A stretch of 64,000 nucleotides of DNA from Nageia nagi (lineage: Eukaryota; Pinophyta): assembly GCA_050084985.1 (NCBI GenBank), contig JBITNC010000001.1, positions 185,876,001 to 185,940,000 of the forward strand, written 5' to 3'. This document shows positions 33,501-45,503 of the stretch, piece after piece. Made by a program: the position numbers and the translations under genes. A model generated the notes under the pieces. It saw nothing but the letters and a program-made list of their open reading frames with translations. It was not told the origin of the DNA and did not search any database. Within the stretch, counting starts at the first letter, position 1. Every line of letters starts with the position of its first letter.

Positions 33501-34260
33501 AAAGAATTAATTAAAAATTTGTCCAAGCAAAAGTTTGTGCATGAAAAGAGCCTTCAAGAAGCTAAGGCCAAATAGAGATAATGAAAAAATAGATTGAAGA
33601 GTTGAAAGCTCATACTAGCTTAGTTGAAACACAAAGGGATAAAAAGGTTGAGGAGGAGTTAAAAAATATTAAAAAAAAAAATAAATTTTTAAATAATGAT
33701 AGGTTCAAGCTTCTAGAAATAATTAAGAGTTTTAGAAAGAGTTTATTCAAATAGGTTAGAGAAAAGTTAGTTAGCATGGCCCAGCTATATAACTTTAAAA
33801 AATCAACAAGAATGGGCTATCCAACAATATAATTCCTAGAACACAATCCATAAATTGGCCTAAAAAATCCTAAGATCAAAGATTGAAGGGATGCAAAATA
33901 GGCTTAGGAAATTAATGGACAAGGATCTAGCTACTATAACTCCAAGGTTAAGATAAACAATTTTGAGAAGAGTCATAGATATTTATGATTTGGAGGATTT
34001 AGTGTTTTCCCAAGACTTGAAGAAAAGTAAATTAAAGGTAGAGATAAGTTTTTTGAATAGATTCTTTCATTCTTTAATTCAATTAAAGGCTCCCATATTA
34101 AGAGAGGAACCAAATGTACAGAGTAGTACCAACCAATGGTTGGAAAATACTATACCATTTTTGGAGCACACCTTCTCTGAGAAATAATTCATAGACCTAC
34201 AAGAAATAAGTAACCAGATCAGAAAGCAATATCAAGATTTTTGTATGGTAGAAGAATAGA
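30550..34260 (+). pseudogene. Decayed accessory ORF of element B (homologue of element A's)
   Basis: Sense-strand coding remnant between integrase and 3' LTR. Blocks aligning with the accessory protein of A: YYEFMENIYALVM (about 31597-31635, A has YYSFVENFLIPAM), then DWYILKNC with YGYFGKPFLLPIFV (31720-31803, A has DWFFAENG with YGFSGAPFLLPIHV), then a KYG pair after it. Downstream come a Lys/Glu-rich linker, a segment at 33060-33250 shared with element C (SLIPFSTTSKEEIKSIF), a coiled-coil-rich part (33500-33950) and the open piece 33963-34187 (VIDIYDLEDLVFSQDL). Overall size, about 3.7 kb, matches A's 3.5 kb. Confidence 0.75.
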
Positions 34261-34497
34261 AAGTGTGTTAATAGGTTTTATGGAAAACAATGTAAAATTT
34301 CATGTATGGCTTGCTTTATCATGGGTAGAAAATCAAGATCTCTAGGATCCATTCAAGAAACTTCAATCTTTGCTTCCTATAGATTTGATTCCACATCTAG
34401 AAACCTTTCCAAAAGACTCATATGGACAAGCAAGTGGAAGTGGCTAGTAAGGGTCCTATTCTTTATCAAGATGAAGAGCTTGAGATCCACTAGAAGA

Positions 34498-36337
34498 TTA
34501 TTATTCTTTCATAATTATACTTTGTAAGGAGGGTAACATTTTGTTATTCCTTCATTCATTCATTCATTTACTCTTTCTTAATAAGATCCATGCTTTTAAT
34601 TCCCATTTTTTAATCCCCTTTCATTTTTTTGTAAGTGTTGTAATGAGTGTATAGACTTTATACTTAGTCTTTTTTTATCAAATTTTGTTAAGTCTAAGAA
34701 ATCCCATGTACTATTGATGTTTACGAGTTCTAGTTCATTTTTGTGATAACTTATACTACCATTTTATTGAGAGATGGATGTTGTTGTGTAAATAAGTCTT
34801 GTATGTTTGTTGCAACATAGTTGGGTTGGGTCTTCACTAGTAACTATATATAGTTCTAAGGTTGAAAGGTAATTTTATTTTGTCTAAATCATGTCTAGGA
34901 GGTAATCTAACATGTAAGGGAAGTAAGTGTCTAAGTCCATGTCAAGGTATTATAGAAGTTCAAGTTTGTAAAATTTAGGTTCTATAAACTTGGGTACTCT
35001 TTCCATGAAATATTGAAAATATGAATCATTATTGAGTTTAAAAAGTCAACGAGTAATGTTCTAGAGCCCATGTATTTCAAGAGAAAAAGTTGTACCATAC
35101 ACCAAAAATTAGTAGGTAATAAGTTAGTCCATTAGCAGGTGTTATCAAAGGACCAAATAGTGGGAGATATTTCAGTAAGTCCATTATATATACCCCATCA
35201 ATTTTGAGCAATGATGTCACACCTTTTGTTGAAAATTGGTGAGTGGTAAGGGAACTTCCACTTATTCAATATACCTCACCAGAATAAGTAAAATCCACTA
35301 AGATAAAAAGAGAATTATGAGATAAAGGGAACACACAGGTCCACTTAATCAAGAGTGTTTGACCCCTAGAGCTCTATCAATGTGTCAACTTCTAGTCATT
35401 CCCACATGGTAGTAGTAGTTCTTCCTTAGGTTTCAAGGTTATATCTTTTATTACCCTCATAGTTTCTACAAACCAAAGCTATAGAGATCTTCTTAAATGG
35501 TTGCAAAAAGTTAGATGACTATCGATAGAGCTTTGAGACAAACTATACCAATCAAGTTGATGGACCATACATTGATAATCAACTATAATTATAGAATGAT
35601 ATAGTTAAATATAAATTTGAGAGATTATAAATAAGAACATATAGAGATTCAGAGTCTACAAATTCATAGATATTGAAATTGATTATATTAAGTCACTTTA
35701 CAATCTAGCACAACTATAGATTGAAGTTGTACATTTGTGAATAGTTATTTGTTTATGTTCTTAGTCAATAAGGAAATTAAAAATAGTAATGGTGGAAAAT
35801 AACCCATTGTAAATACATTCTTATAAAAAGTGAACTATTAGAGGTCCAAAAGGTCAGACATTTTAGCAAAGTTTCCCAATGTAAGATATATTTTCATATA
35901 TGATAATGCAATACTATGATATTTTTCCCTCTACATTTTATGGTTGTTATGTTGCTTTGTGATTATTATATATAAATTTTAATTCTAAATTGTGGCTGTG
36001 TATTGCAATTGCAAGGCCCCAAGAGTGAGATAGTTATTCTATTCTTAATCTTGGCATTGGATTACTACTTGTGTGGTAATGCTTGGGCTAAATAATTTTA
36101 GCTTTCTTTTATAGATTAGGTTTCAATTTCTTTCCTATTACCTTTCACCTTTTTATCTCTTTCTAGTTACTTTTGACCTCTTCCATAGATAGGAATTAGC
36201 CTATAACCTAGAGATTGTATACAAAACCTTTACAAGCACATTGTCCCACCACCTTCTCCTCTTTCAAGAACCCTAATATTATAAGTAATGGATAATAATA
36301 CTAGACCAAACCATAAGGTTACATTATACTAATCAAT
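34498..36337 (+). repeat. 3' LTR of element B
   Basis: Full-length match to 22186-23985 including the (ATTC)n run at 34551-34566. The sequence just before it (GAAGAGCTTGAGATCCACTA) is purine-biased but not a clean polypurine tract. Confidence 0.88.
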
Positions 36338-36342
36338 GCATT

Positions 36343-37000
36343 CATGTATACAATAATAAAAGAATTATTAAATGGAATAAGCACATCATTCATTACCCTC
36401 ATAAATGTGGTTGGTGCATTTCATAAACCAAATGGAAAAATAGGCCACTCAAATAAGCCTTGTCTTTTTCTTAAAGTGGTCTTTCAAATTTTCTCCTCCT
36501 TCATTCAAACTTGGTGATATCCACTCCTCAAGTCCAACTTTGTGAAGAATATTTCCCCTTGCAATTGATCTAAAAGATCATCTATTTGAGGAAAAGGATA
36601 GTAATTTTTTGATGGTGATTTTGTTAAGTGCTTTGTAGTCAATACACATCCTTTAAGTTTGATCCTTCTTGGGAACCATAATTACTAGGTGGTCTACATG
36701 GAGATGCACTTGGTATGATCATACCTTGATCAACTAACTCCTAAATTTACCTCTTTATCTCCTCTTGATCCAAAATTAATTATCAATATAAAGTTATATT
36801 GGCCAATGAAGCATTAGGTAATTATTGGATATCATGATTTATATCTTGCATAGGATGTAATCCTTGTTGATCTACAAATAAGTCAATAAACTTCCAAACC
36901 AATTTTTGCATCTATTCTTCCCTTTTGCACATTGTTAACAACCTAAAAGTAGTATTGTATGCTATTGATAGTGTGAGATTCACCTCACTAGAAGCTCTAG
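36343..37000 (-). pseudogene. RT N-terminal half of element D
   Basis: Minus strand: IELVDQGMIIPSASPC-type entry, [14 protein letters not shown] (usual PKKGGxWRxCVD), [20 protein letters not shown] (usual KIDLKSGYHQI followed by the KT.F block), then MPFGL-like FSIWFMKCTNHIYEGNE. It ends VYMN at 36343-36351, exactly where element B interrupts YxDD. Confidence 0.8.
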
Positions 37001-37048
37001 TTTTCACCATGATCAACAGAAACATTTTACAATCATTTACAAGGCATT

Positions 37049-37270
37049 TTACTTGATTGGGAGTGACCAAAGGTACCTTTTCTTATTGTTACATGCACTA
37101 GCTAGAAACACCCTTCTGTATTTCACCAATAATAATTTGTTCAATCTTTTATAATAAATAACATCTCTATCCCACATATAAGGTTTACAAAGAATTACAT
37201 TACATATGTCTAAAGGAACAACATTAACCCCAACTTCATCAATGTAATTTGCACAAATAGCAAATTTCAA
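37049..37270 (-). pseudogene. Protease region of element D
   Basis: 73-aa fragment reading VGVNVVPLDICNVILCKPYM followed by WDRDVIYYKRLNKLLL, the segment behind the retropepsin active site in gypsy elements (usual CPLDVCDxVLGxPYLW). The active-site region itself (about 37280-37430) is degraded. Confidence 0.7.
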
Positions 37271-37432
37271 CTTACATTATTTAGTGACTTGGAAACTAGC
37301 ATTTAATGAATCCAAACCAAAGGATATGGATTTGGATGGTTGAAAGTTTCCAATCATAAATTACTTCCCATAGATTATGAAATTAAATTTTCTTGAGAAC
37401 CCTAATCAACAATGCAATCCACTCTTATTTTC

Positions 37433-38547
37433 TTAATTTGGATTTTGAAGTGGAATAAATGAATTCTTTGGTTTTTCAATGTCTTGATATTCTTCAACCT
37501 TTTGAATAGTTGAATAATTTAGTTTCTCATAAACATCTAAACTTCCCTCAACATCCTCATATTTAAGAACCGTAGCAATAGTTTTCTCCTTATTCTTTTT
37601 ATTATATGGATGTAATTCTAGATAAAGTTTCCAACATTTATCATCAACATGACCATTTTTATCATAATGATTACAATGCCTTTTATCACCTTCTTTCTTT
37701 GAAATATTAGTGGTCTTAGTTTCTTGCTTGCCTTTGCCTTTATCTTGAGATTTACATTTATCTTGTGATCCCCTTGAATTAGAATTCTTCTTAGACTCAT
37801 CATATTGTCTTCTTGATTTACCATCCTCTTGTATGTATTGTTCTTGCAAACACACTTGATCAAGATTAGTAGGATTAAACAAAATGATAATCTTTTGCAA
37901 ATGACTATGTAAACCTCCAATGTACTTCATTAAAGTTTGAGGATCTTTTAGTGAAACCCTAAGAAAAATAGCTTATTTTCTAAATTTTTTAGTGTGTTCT
38001 TGAATTGTTTTCCCTCTTTAATACCCAAAGAATTTCGATTTCATTAATTGTTTATTATGATACCACAATGAAAAAAAATTGATCTCTTAACAATATCTTA
38101 AATTCAACCCAATAAAATACTTTTGATAAGTGTTCATGAATAAGAGTTTCTACATGAATTTCCCAACAAAATAAAGCATGTCCATCCATATTTAATATAG
38201 CAAAAGAGATTTTTTTAAAAATCATTTTCTACACTATGAATTAAAAAATAAACCTATAATTATTTCAACCAATTGTTCAACCTTTCCGCATTAACCTCTC
38301 TACCAAAATTAGGAATGTCCACTTTAGCCTCCACCTTGAATGGAACTTGATTTGATGATGATGATGAATCAAGTCCTCCAACTTCATTTTTTTGCTTTTG
38401 ATTGACATCTACATTTGGTACAATATACAATAACTCATCTAAATGAGCCAAATGATTCTCTATTTTCAAAAATCTTCTTTCAAAATTGACATCCAACATG
38501 GTATGAATAGTAGGTTGTTGCTCCTTTAAATTATCCATTTCAGTCAC
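37433..38547 (-). pseudogene. gag: Gag remnant of element D
   Basis: The N-terminus is open at 38260-38547 (MTEMDNLKEQQ, VEAKVDIPNFGREVNAERLN). After a decayed core, 37433-37930 carries a Lys-rich region and a zinc knuckle CNHYDKNGHVDDKC (the second Cys is Tyr) followed by WKLYLELHP. The same knuckle and WKLHxEL tail occur in element H at 49760-49830, so D and H are one family. Confidence 0.85.
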
Positions 38548-38671
38548 TTTGCACCTTCAACCAATCTTAGGATCCTTCAAAATCAATTTTGGTATTTGAT
38601 ATCTCTTCCCAAGCATCAAAAAATCATTGATGATATGAAATCCCTAAAACTTTGGCCCCAAATTTTGTGTA

Positions 38672-38688
38672 CACAAGCTTTGATACCA
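38672..38688 (-). other. Primer-binding site of element D (initiator Met)
   Basis: TGGTATCAAAGCTTGTG on the minus strand, touching the LTR end at 38689; the standard plant site is TGGTATCAGAGC. Confidence 0.85.
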
Positions 38689-39409
38689 TGTGATCCATAA
38701 TCACTAGATGCTTATAGCATACTTAGATCCTCACTTATATATTTGAACAAAAAAATATTCACCATTATAATATCCATAAAATTGCATATAAATTTAAAAT
38801 TATACAATGTAAAACTACAAAATTAACAATCTTTATCATACACAACAAGATCAACATAATGATTTACCGTGGTTCATCCAATGTGGGCTAATCCATCTTG
38901 GAATTGGAGTTTTCTCTTATTATCATATATGGAAATTATAATATTACATACATATAGAGAAATACCATCAAAATAATTTCAATACAATCTCCTACAACAC
39001 TACTATAATCTCCTACAACAAGAAGAACAACTTCATAACTATAAAAATTATGGAATGACTCTTGGGTTTTTTCAAATCTTTACAATCCCAAAACTCTCTA
39101 AGCTAATATGTTAAGAATAAAGAGAGTATAATTTCCTTAAATATAATTGGAAACATATCTAATATATCATTTGATGATCCTAAACTACTCAACTACTTGA
39201 ACTGTCAATGCCCCTTCAACTTCCATTGGTAACTCATCAAAATGAAGGCTGTTAACAACTTAAAAATAGTATACTTAGATTGTTAATACCATGATTTTTG
39301 TCATTAATAACCTCCAAATTTTATTATTCCATCAATATCTAAAAATATATACCTCTATAATAAGTACTACTCCTATAGATATCAGCCTAAGACGATCTAA
39401 TTTGGATCA
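38689..39409 (-). repeat. 5' LTR of element D
   Basis: About 720 bp, paired with 19103-19803, bounded by the primer site on the left and TSD CCAAG (39410-39414) on the right. Confidence 0.85.
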
Positions 39410-39414
39410 CCAAG
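39410..39414. repeat. Target-site duplication of element D (right)
   Basis: CCAAG, identical to 19098-19102. Confidence 0.85.
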
Positions 39415-39456
39415 TCATCAACAAATAATGTTGGTTTATTCTCAAATGCATGAAAT

Positions 39457-42147
39457 TGATAAATAATGATTAGATTATTATTTTTAAGAATAATAAACAA
39501 GTATAGTTGTCTAATGGAACTAGGATACAAATAATATTATTGTTAAGTATTCTTCTCATGACTATGAATCAACAAACTTTCCTATATGTAACACTATAAA
39601 CTATTACAATACAATAATAATATATCATATGGAATATGCTAATACTAAACACTTTGGAATTTAGAACTTTAAGGAGATGTGACTATTCCAACATTATCCC
39701 TTTTACACTAAAGGAACTTATCTAGGAGTTCTTTAAGCATCACCAAATTGAAATAAATACATCTCTTATGTTTCCTCTAATCTATCAACAAAAAATTAAA
39801 AGTTTCAAAAATAGTCTTTAGCACTCCTTGTTTTCATGGTTGAGCAGGTTCTCCATCATATTTATATCTTATATCTTCAATGTAATTAGTGCCATATGAG
39901 TAATAACTCCCCTTTCATCAAAAATCTTAATAATTGGCATTCCCATAATGCCTTTTCTAGTGGCTTTTAAGAATAAGTCTATCTCCTCTTCATATTTGAT
40001 ATTATGGCATTGAAACCATATTCCTACTAATACTTCATTTGAGTATTTACAACAATTAATAATCTCTAATAGATTATTATGCATAAAAATACTATTAAAT
40101 ACTTCTACACACACTTTTAAATAATATATAGCTAAAAATTGACTAATTACATATGCAACCTTAAGTTTTTCCTCATGCATAGTTTTTCTCTTCACAATGG
40201 ATTTACATAATACATCATTTTATTTATCTTTTTTTTTTTCACTTCATATGAGTGATATTCACCTAAAATCATGGAGCTAATGACCTCTATCTCTTCTTAC
40301 TTTTCTATGGTTGGATATTCATCCCACTAAACTTGATCCTTTCTTCATATATCTTTTCAATGAGATACTCTCCAACTCCTCCCTTTTATACAATAAGAAG
40401 TTCATCATCACTCTCTTCCATGAGCGTATCATATTCTTCCATACAATGCTTTTCAACTTATATTTCTTGAATGAGATTTTATCCATATTTTACTTTCTTT
40501 TCTATAAGAATAATATCTTCAATATTCAAATATGGAAATAAATTTAATATATCAAATAAAGAAACATCAATTTCTATTCTTCCAAGGACCTCCATGATTG
40601 TTGGAGTAAAAGTAATTAAAGATTAATTTTTTATTCATCAAACTTTATTGACTTCTTTAAATCATTATTCTTCTTCAAATATTCCTCTTTGGAATATATA
40701 TGGTATGCACTTCCCCTTTTTTTTTATCATGCAAACTTCAAATAAATTCAAAGCAATTAGCTTTAGATGATAGAGTTGGCCTATTTAATGGGAATAGGCT
40801 CCTTTCAAGAGCTTCCATTCATATGGGTTCTTTGTATTCACTAGCAACTCTCCCCATTTTTTCATTTTTTTATTGAGGCTTCAATTTACTAAAATAGGCT
40901 CCTCTATTTTGTTTAATGTCCTTACTCTAGGGACATCAAGTATGAATACTATGCGCTCCTCCTCATGACTTTCTATTTTCTATGTTCACATAATGGGAGT
41001 AGTTCTAATGGCAATGTAATACTATTCTAATGGATTTATTTGAAATGTAATGAAATAATTTCACCAAATGCAACAAATAGTAGTAGTAATCCAACCTTAC
41101 TCAAAAAGATCCTCTTAGGAGGTCTCCAACTCTATGCATGGGATTTAAAGGGAAGTGATTTCTTACTTGGAGTAGGCTTCTCTCATTTGACTACATGTCT
41201 CCTCTCATAAATGGTTCTTCTCCTTCACACAAGCTTACTTTTATTAGTGTTTTTATATATTTATCTTTCTCTACCTACAATGTCCTCTTAAGTGACTTTT
41301 AAAAGTACATTGTGAGCAATTTGTTTAATAGGTTTGACAATTGAAGTTGAAATTTTCCATGATGATGCTTGGTATTATATGCTCTATATATTCCTTCTTA
41401 TGATTTTCTATCTTAATTAATGATGATGCTTGTATGCTTACTAGTTTCTCCAAAATCCAATATATCATTTCACAATCATGATGATCTCCTTTTGGAGTGT
41501 AAAAATAGCCTTCTTTAGACTAGAGTAACCTTATTCATTTCCCTTAGATCTATGAGCATGGTATTGCTACTCTACATGCCTTTCTCTATGCTTTCATGGT
41601 CTATAGACTTATGGTTATTCTAATGGTATCCTTTGATATATAGAGCGTTGGTCACAAGAACTCTCCTACAGGATCAAGTTTCCTCATAGTGAAGTTTCTC
41701 CTTATTACAAGATATTTTCGTTATATGGATATGTTAGCATCCTCTCTTTCTTCAATTTTGTATATCCTTTTTTGTGTAGTAGATTTTCTTTAACAAGAGT
41801 AATTTTTTATTTTAATTAAACCTCACCTTTCTCCGTAGGAAGTAGTCCTTATAGGTTTTTTTAATCCCAATAATGGATCTCTAACAAGATTTGATACCAA
41901 ATGAGAAATAATGGTTAGATTATTCTATTGATGAATAATAAATAAGTACATATATAGTTTTGTAATGGAATTAGGAGCCAAATAATATAATTAAGGAGTA
42001 TTATTCTCATGCTTATGACTCAACAAAATTTCCTATATATAGCATTCCAAACTACTACAAGATAATAACAATAAAATATCATATGAAATATGCTAATACT
42101 AAACACTTGGGATATTAGGAAATTAGGGGCATGTGATTATTACAATA
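39457..42147 (-). mobile_element. Element F: 2.7-kb copia-like non-autonomous LTR element
   Basis: LTRs 39457-39693 (237 bp) and 41902-42147 (246 bp) flanked by GAAAT at 39452-39456 and 42148-42152. On the minus strand the LTR begins TGTTGGAATAG, a copia-like start, and TGGTATCAA lies 2 nt inside the right-hand LTR (about 41892-41899), so that LTR is 5'. A purine-rich AAAAGGGATAATG precedes the 3' LTR. The 2.2-kb interior has no recognisable gag or pol; the only sizeable frame is 39869-40195 (108 aa, minus), which I cannot name. It interrupts element E. Confidence 0.85.
39869..40195 (-). CDS. Unknown 108-aa frame inside element F
   Basis: Open frame starting MKRKTMHEEKLKVAYVISQF with a Cys-containing middle (EIINCCKYSNEVLVGIWFQC). 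No domain recognised. It is in the sense direction of the element, close to its 3' LTR. It could be captured host sequence or chance, since an intact 108-codon frame is unusual here but not rare enough to prove coding. Confidence 0.25.
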   Translation of the reverse strand: MKRKTMHEEKLKVAYVISQFLAIYYLKVCVEVFNSIFMHNNLLEIINCCKYSNEVLVGIWFQCHNIKYEEEIDLFLKATRKGIMGMPIIKIFDERGVITHMALITLKI

Positions 42148-42152
42148 GAAAT

Positions 42153-43560
42153 TGAGGTGGTTGATATAGTTAAGCTATGAAATAACTTGGATCTTGATGA
42201 TGGTATTCCTTACTATCATCCAAGAATTATTTTCCTTTGCATTGATGAGTCAAATAATTTTGGGTTCCATAAGTGCAACAACTAGTGTGCATATCAATCT
42301 CATAGTCCTAGATACCTATTACTGGGGAATGATTAGTGGTGTGAGTTCCCATATTTATGCAATTATGGTAATATTCTTGAACATGTTTTCTAAATGATGG
42401 ATATTCATTTTCCATATGTCCTACTTTTTTATAGAGCTATTATAAAATATTTATTCGATGAGGAGGAAAAATGGTGTTTCCTTGAAATATGGATCAAGTG
42501 TTTCTTATATGGCTCAAGTTTGTGGTTTACTATCTAATTTTAATCATTTAAAAGGTATTATTAAACTTCTTAAGATTTTAATATAATCGATGGGAATGAA
42601 GGGTAGTGGAAATTATGGGGTAATAAATATTTAGTTTATCATTATTTCCTATTATATACATTAGTATATGTCATGCTTCTAAATATTTTTGAGGCATAAG
42701 GTAATATAGCTCATTTTGTATTCTCTATTATTACCTTATCTAATATTTTATTATTAGGTTCTAAGAGTTCTTCTATGATTAGTTTTACTCTAGGTTGAGT
42801 CTCTGGGTATGATTTTTATTGTTGGGGTACTTGTTTATAATGTGAGGTAATGGAAATAAGAGAAAATAGTTATGATCAATCCATACTAATGACTCCTATT
42901 AACTTATGTATTCTACAGATGTGGCATTAGCTAGATGAGAAAGAGTTGTCCTTCATTGATACTCAAAGTATCATTGTATGGGTTCATTGAAAGCAACTTT
43001 GCTAGTTATCAGGTTCTTTTTTGTAGGTTCTTATATTAGTGAACATTGTGGTTACCACTTTTCAAATTCTTTATTGATTATATTATGGGATCGGTAAACT
43101 AGGGGTTAGATTATATTATCTAATATGGTATAAAATTAATTAGTGAATATCACTCCATTTGGGATTTTTGGTGATCTCAAAAATTGTCAAAATGAATTAT
43201 CATCATATTCATCATTATTTTTTTCTAGTACAATGAATCCTTCTATAGTTGTATCTCCCTCAAGGTTAACCATTACTACTAATGGTAGTATATCATAATT
43301 CGATATCTCCTCAATGGTGTCTCAATTTTCCACCAATTATGGGCATTATATCTTATTATCATCCATCTATTTCCACTTGGTATTCCATTCCAAATGATCT
43401 AATGGTTATCTACTAGTTCCTTTAATTTATATTTAATCTCTTCTAAATCTTCTTCCTCTAATTCCTATCCTAATAGGAAACTTAATTCCATTTGTAGGTT
43501 CTTTTTCTTTCTATTTTTCCATCTCTAATTAATGTGAATTTGGCTATAAGAGACCAATAA
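42153..43560 (-). pseudogene. gag: Gag remnant of element E (N-terminal part)
   Basis: Minus-strand sequence reading VGHMENEYPSFRKHVQEYYH, then a damaged zinc knuckle CCTYGTQNYLTHQC near 42270, then a Gln/Pro stretch ending at the TSD of element F. An upstream acidic start (ELEEEDLEEIKYKLKELVDN) lies near 43440. The Gly/Arg tail of the same Gag lies beyond F and D at 18950-19030. Confidence 0.55.
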
Positions 43561-45324
43561 AATAGACTCCAATCATAAAATATAAATGAAATATAATGAA
43601 AAAATCCTATAAAATAATATTCTTCTCATTCCTAAATTCACACAACTTCTCCAAGAGAATACAATACATCATATACCAACCAAAAACCAAAGAAACCCTA
43701 AAAACATATTTTTTGAAAAAGAGCTATAATTAGAAATGAGTTGTATTACACCCAAATTTGGTGTATGCATCCATATTACAATAATAAACTTTAATTTAAA
43801 ATATGAAGACTCAACTTAATGTATAAAAAAAGATATTAAATTTCTAATATGCAAAAAATCCTAAAAAACTTGGGAACATAAAGAAAAAGCTAAGTTTAGG
43901 ATGATAGATGGAGGAGTTAAGTCTTAAAAAAGCAATTTTTGGAGGGTAAGGCCAATCAAAGATTCACTTGTGCTATCACACACATGAAACCACCAATTAA
44001 AGTTCAAGTAAAAGAGATAAAATAGTCAAAAGTCATGGCTCTAGCAAGGTACATCACTAATCTTGTAATTTATTAGTTAGTCTTCTCTATAGTGATTCAA
44101 ACCCTTGCTCTTTATACATATCAAATATTTAGGTTTGAAAGTGCCTCATCTAAGTGTTTTTTTTTCTTATTTTATATTTTTCATCTACATGCATTGCATC
44201 TTTCCATCGCACCCTTTCTTAGTACCCTTCCCCCTATTTTCATTCTAATTAATATTTATTTACTCCAAAGTTTCCCCTCCCCTTAGTGCCTCCACCTATA
44301 AATAGGAGAGGGAATTAGGGGTTGATCTTTCTTATATTAGGTATTGTTTACAAATATATGGGAGATTTTCTAAAAATATTTTCCTTGTTCCTATAAGGAA
44401 TCTTTCTCATCCTACTTCCCATGATACCTAGTCTTAGAGTGTGAATTAAGTAATATAAGTATTTAGGTTATTTGGTACCCACTCATCAACTTTGTTTATC
44501 AATAATTTATGGGATTTCATAAATTGTATTAAATTTTTTTGACCCACTTAACCTATTGGATTACATTATGAGTCTAAAATTTATATTATTTCCTTATCCA
44601 CACCTGAAATAGGTTTAGAAATTCACAAAAAAAGGTTTCATAATTTTCATCACCATGAATTAACTCAATTGCTTTTGGCTTACTATATCTAATGCATTGA
44701 ATGATCCATTTTCTAAATTTTCTTAATACTTTTGAGAACCAATTTTATAGCCATTTGTAAGATAGTATAAATCATACTCTTTTGTAGATATCTCTTAGCA
44801 TTCTATTCAATCATTAAAGTTTGTATTTTTTAGATTTCCTTATAACATAATTGTTAAATAGTAAATTAGTTAATTTCATTTCTTACATACAATCTAGAGT
44901 CAATGAGCAAATAAAAATAGAAATATTACAAAATATAAAATAAAAATAATTGAGTTACAAAAAGGGGTTTGATATTTATTAACATATAAGTATCAAATAC
45001 ATTTGATTACAATATATATCATTTGACTACTTTATTCTATTCCTATCCTAGGTCTCACACCTCTCTTTCTCTCTCAGTATCCTTCCTAACAACTTATTGT
45101 ATCAATCTAAGAGGTGTGATGATTCTCTCTAAGGAGGTTTTGGTTGGAAGGACTTGTTATATTCGGTTTTCATATATAAGTTAACTTTAGTTTTGGTCAA
45201 ATTATATATCCTTAATTAATTAAAATTCTATCCTGTTAATAACATACATCAAGTGAAGCATGTTATAGTTTTAAATTTAAATTAGAATTTGAATGGCTCT
45301 AATTTAGTTTTATATAGTATATTG
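43561..45324. other. Non-coding stretch; one TATA-like promoter motif
   Basis: I find no coding similarity. TATAAATA at 44297-44304 followed by GGAGAGGG looks like an LTR promoter on the plus strand, and TGGTACCCACTC near 44475 might be a primer site, but no repeat partner was found. The rest is AT-rich sequence of unknown origin. Confidence 0.4.
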
Positions 45325-45503
45325 TAATTATTAAGAATTATTACATCATATGTATAGTATGATATGTTGTTATTGTGTGAGTTTGATGTGTTATATTTCT
45401 TTTAGGAAGAAGACAAGCATGTTTGTTATCCTCAACAAACTATTATGTGTATAAGTAGTACCATATATAATGAAATATATACAATAATATTCATAATTAT
45501 TTT
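45325..45503 (+). repeat. Copia LTR-like repeat, copy 1
   Basis: About 180 bp matching 47585-47777 (shared blocks include ATCATATG near the start, AAGCA.GTTTGTTATCCT and TACCATATATAATGAAATATA). It is followed by TGGTATTAAAGAGG, close to an initiator-Met primer site. Confidence 0.65.

Larger units (their letters stand above)
22186..36337 (+). mobile_element. Element B: old complete Ty3/gypsy (Tat-like) element with accessory ORF
   Basis: 14.15-kb element with LTRs 22186-23985 and 34498-36337 (ends certain to a few bases), inserted into the RT of D. Its flanks are TCATC (22181-22185) and GCATT (36338-36342), a decayed duplication. Order on the plus strand: primer site, gag (24370-25060), linker, protease (25872-26369), RNase H (26670-27110), RT (27540-28370), RNase H (28380-28780), integrase (28920-30110), accessory ORF (about 30550-34260). 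The leader copies both primer-like motifs of A. Gag, leader and accessory parts are related to A, but the LTR body is mostly different. Dead, with many TAA/TAG stops. Confidence 0.9.
19103..39409 (-). mobile_element. Element D: Ty3/gypsy retrotransposon, minus strand, split by element B
   Basis: D has LTRs at 38689-39409 (5', since it reads on the minus strand) and 19103-19803 (3'), TSD CCAAG, an initiator-Met primer site and gag, protease, RT, RNase H and integrase remnants in standard gypsy order. Removing B (22186-36337) leaves about 6.15 kb, a normal size. The integrase lies after RNase H, as in Ty3/gypsy. LTRs differ strongly from each other and coding parts are full of stops, so it is old, yet older than B because B sits inside it. 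Confidence 0.9.
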
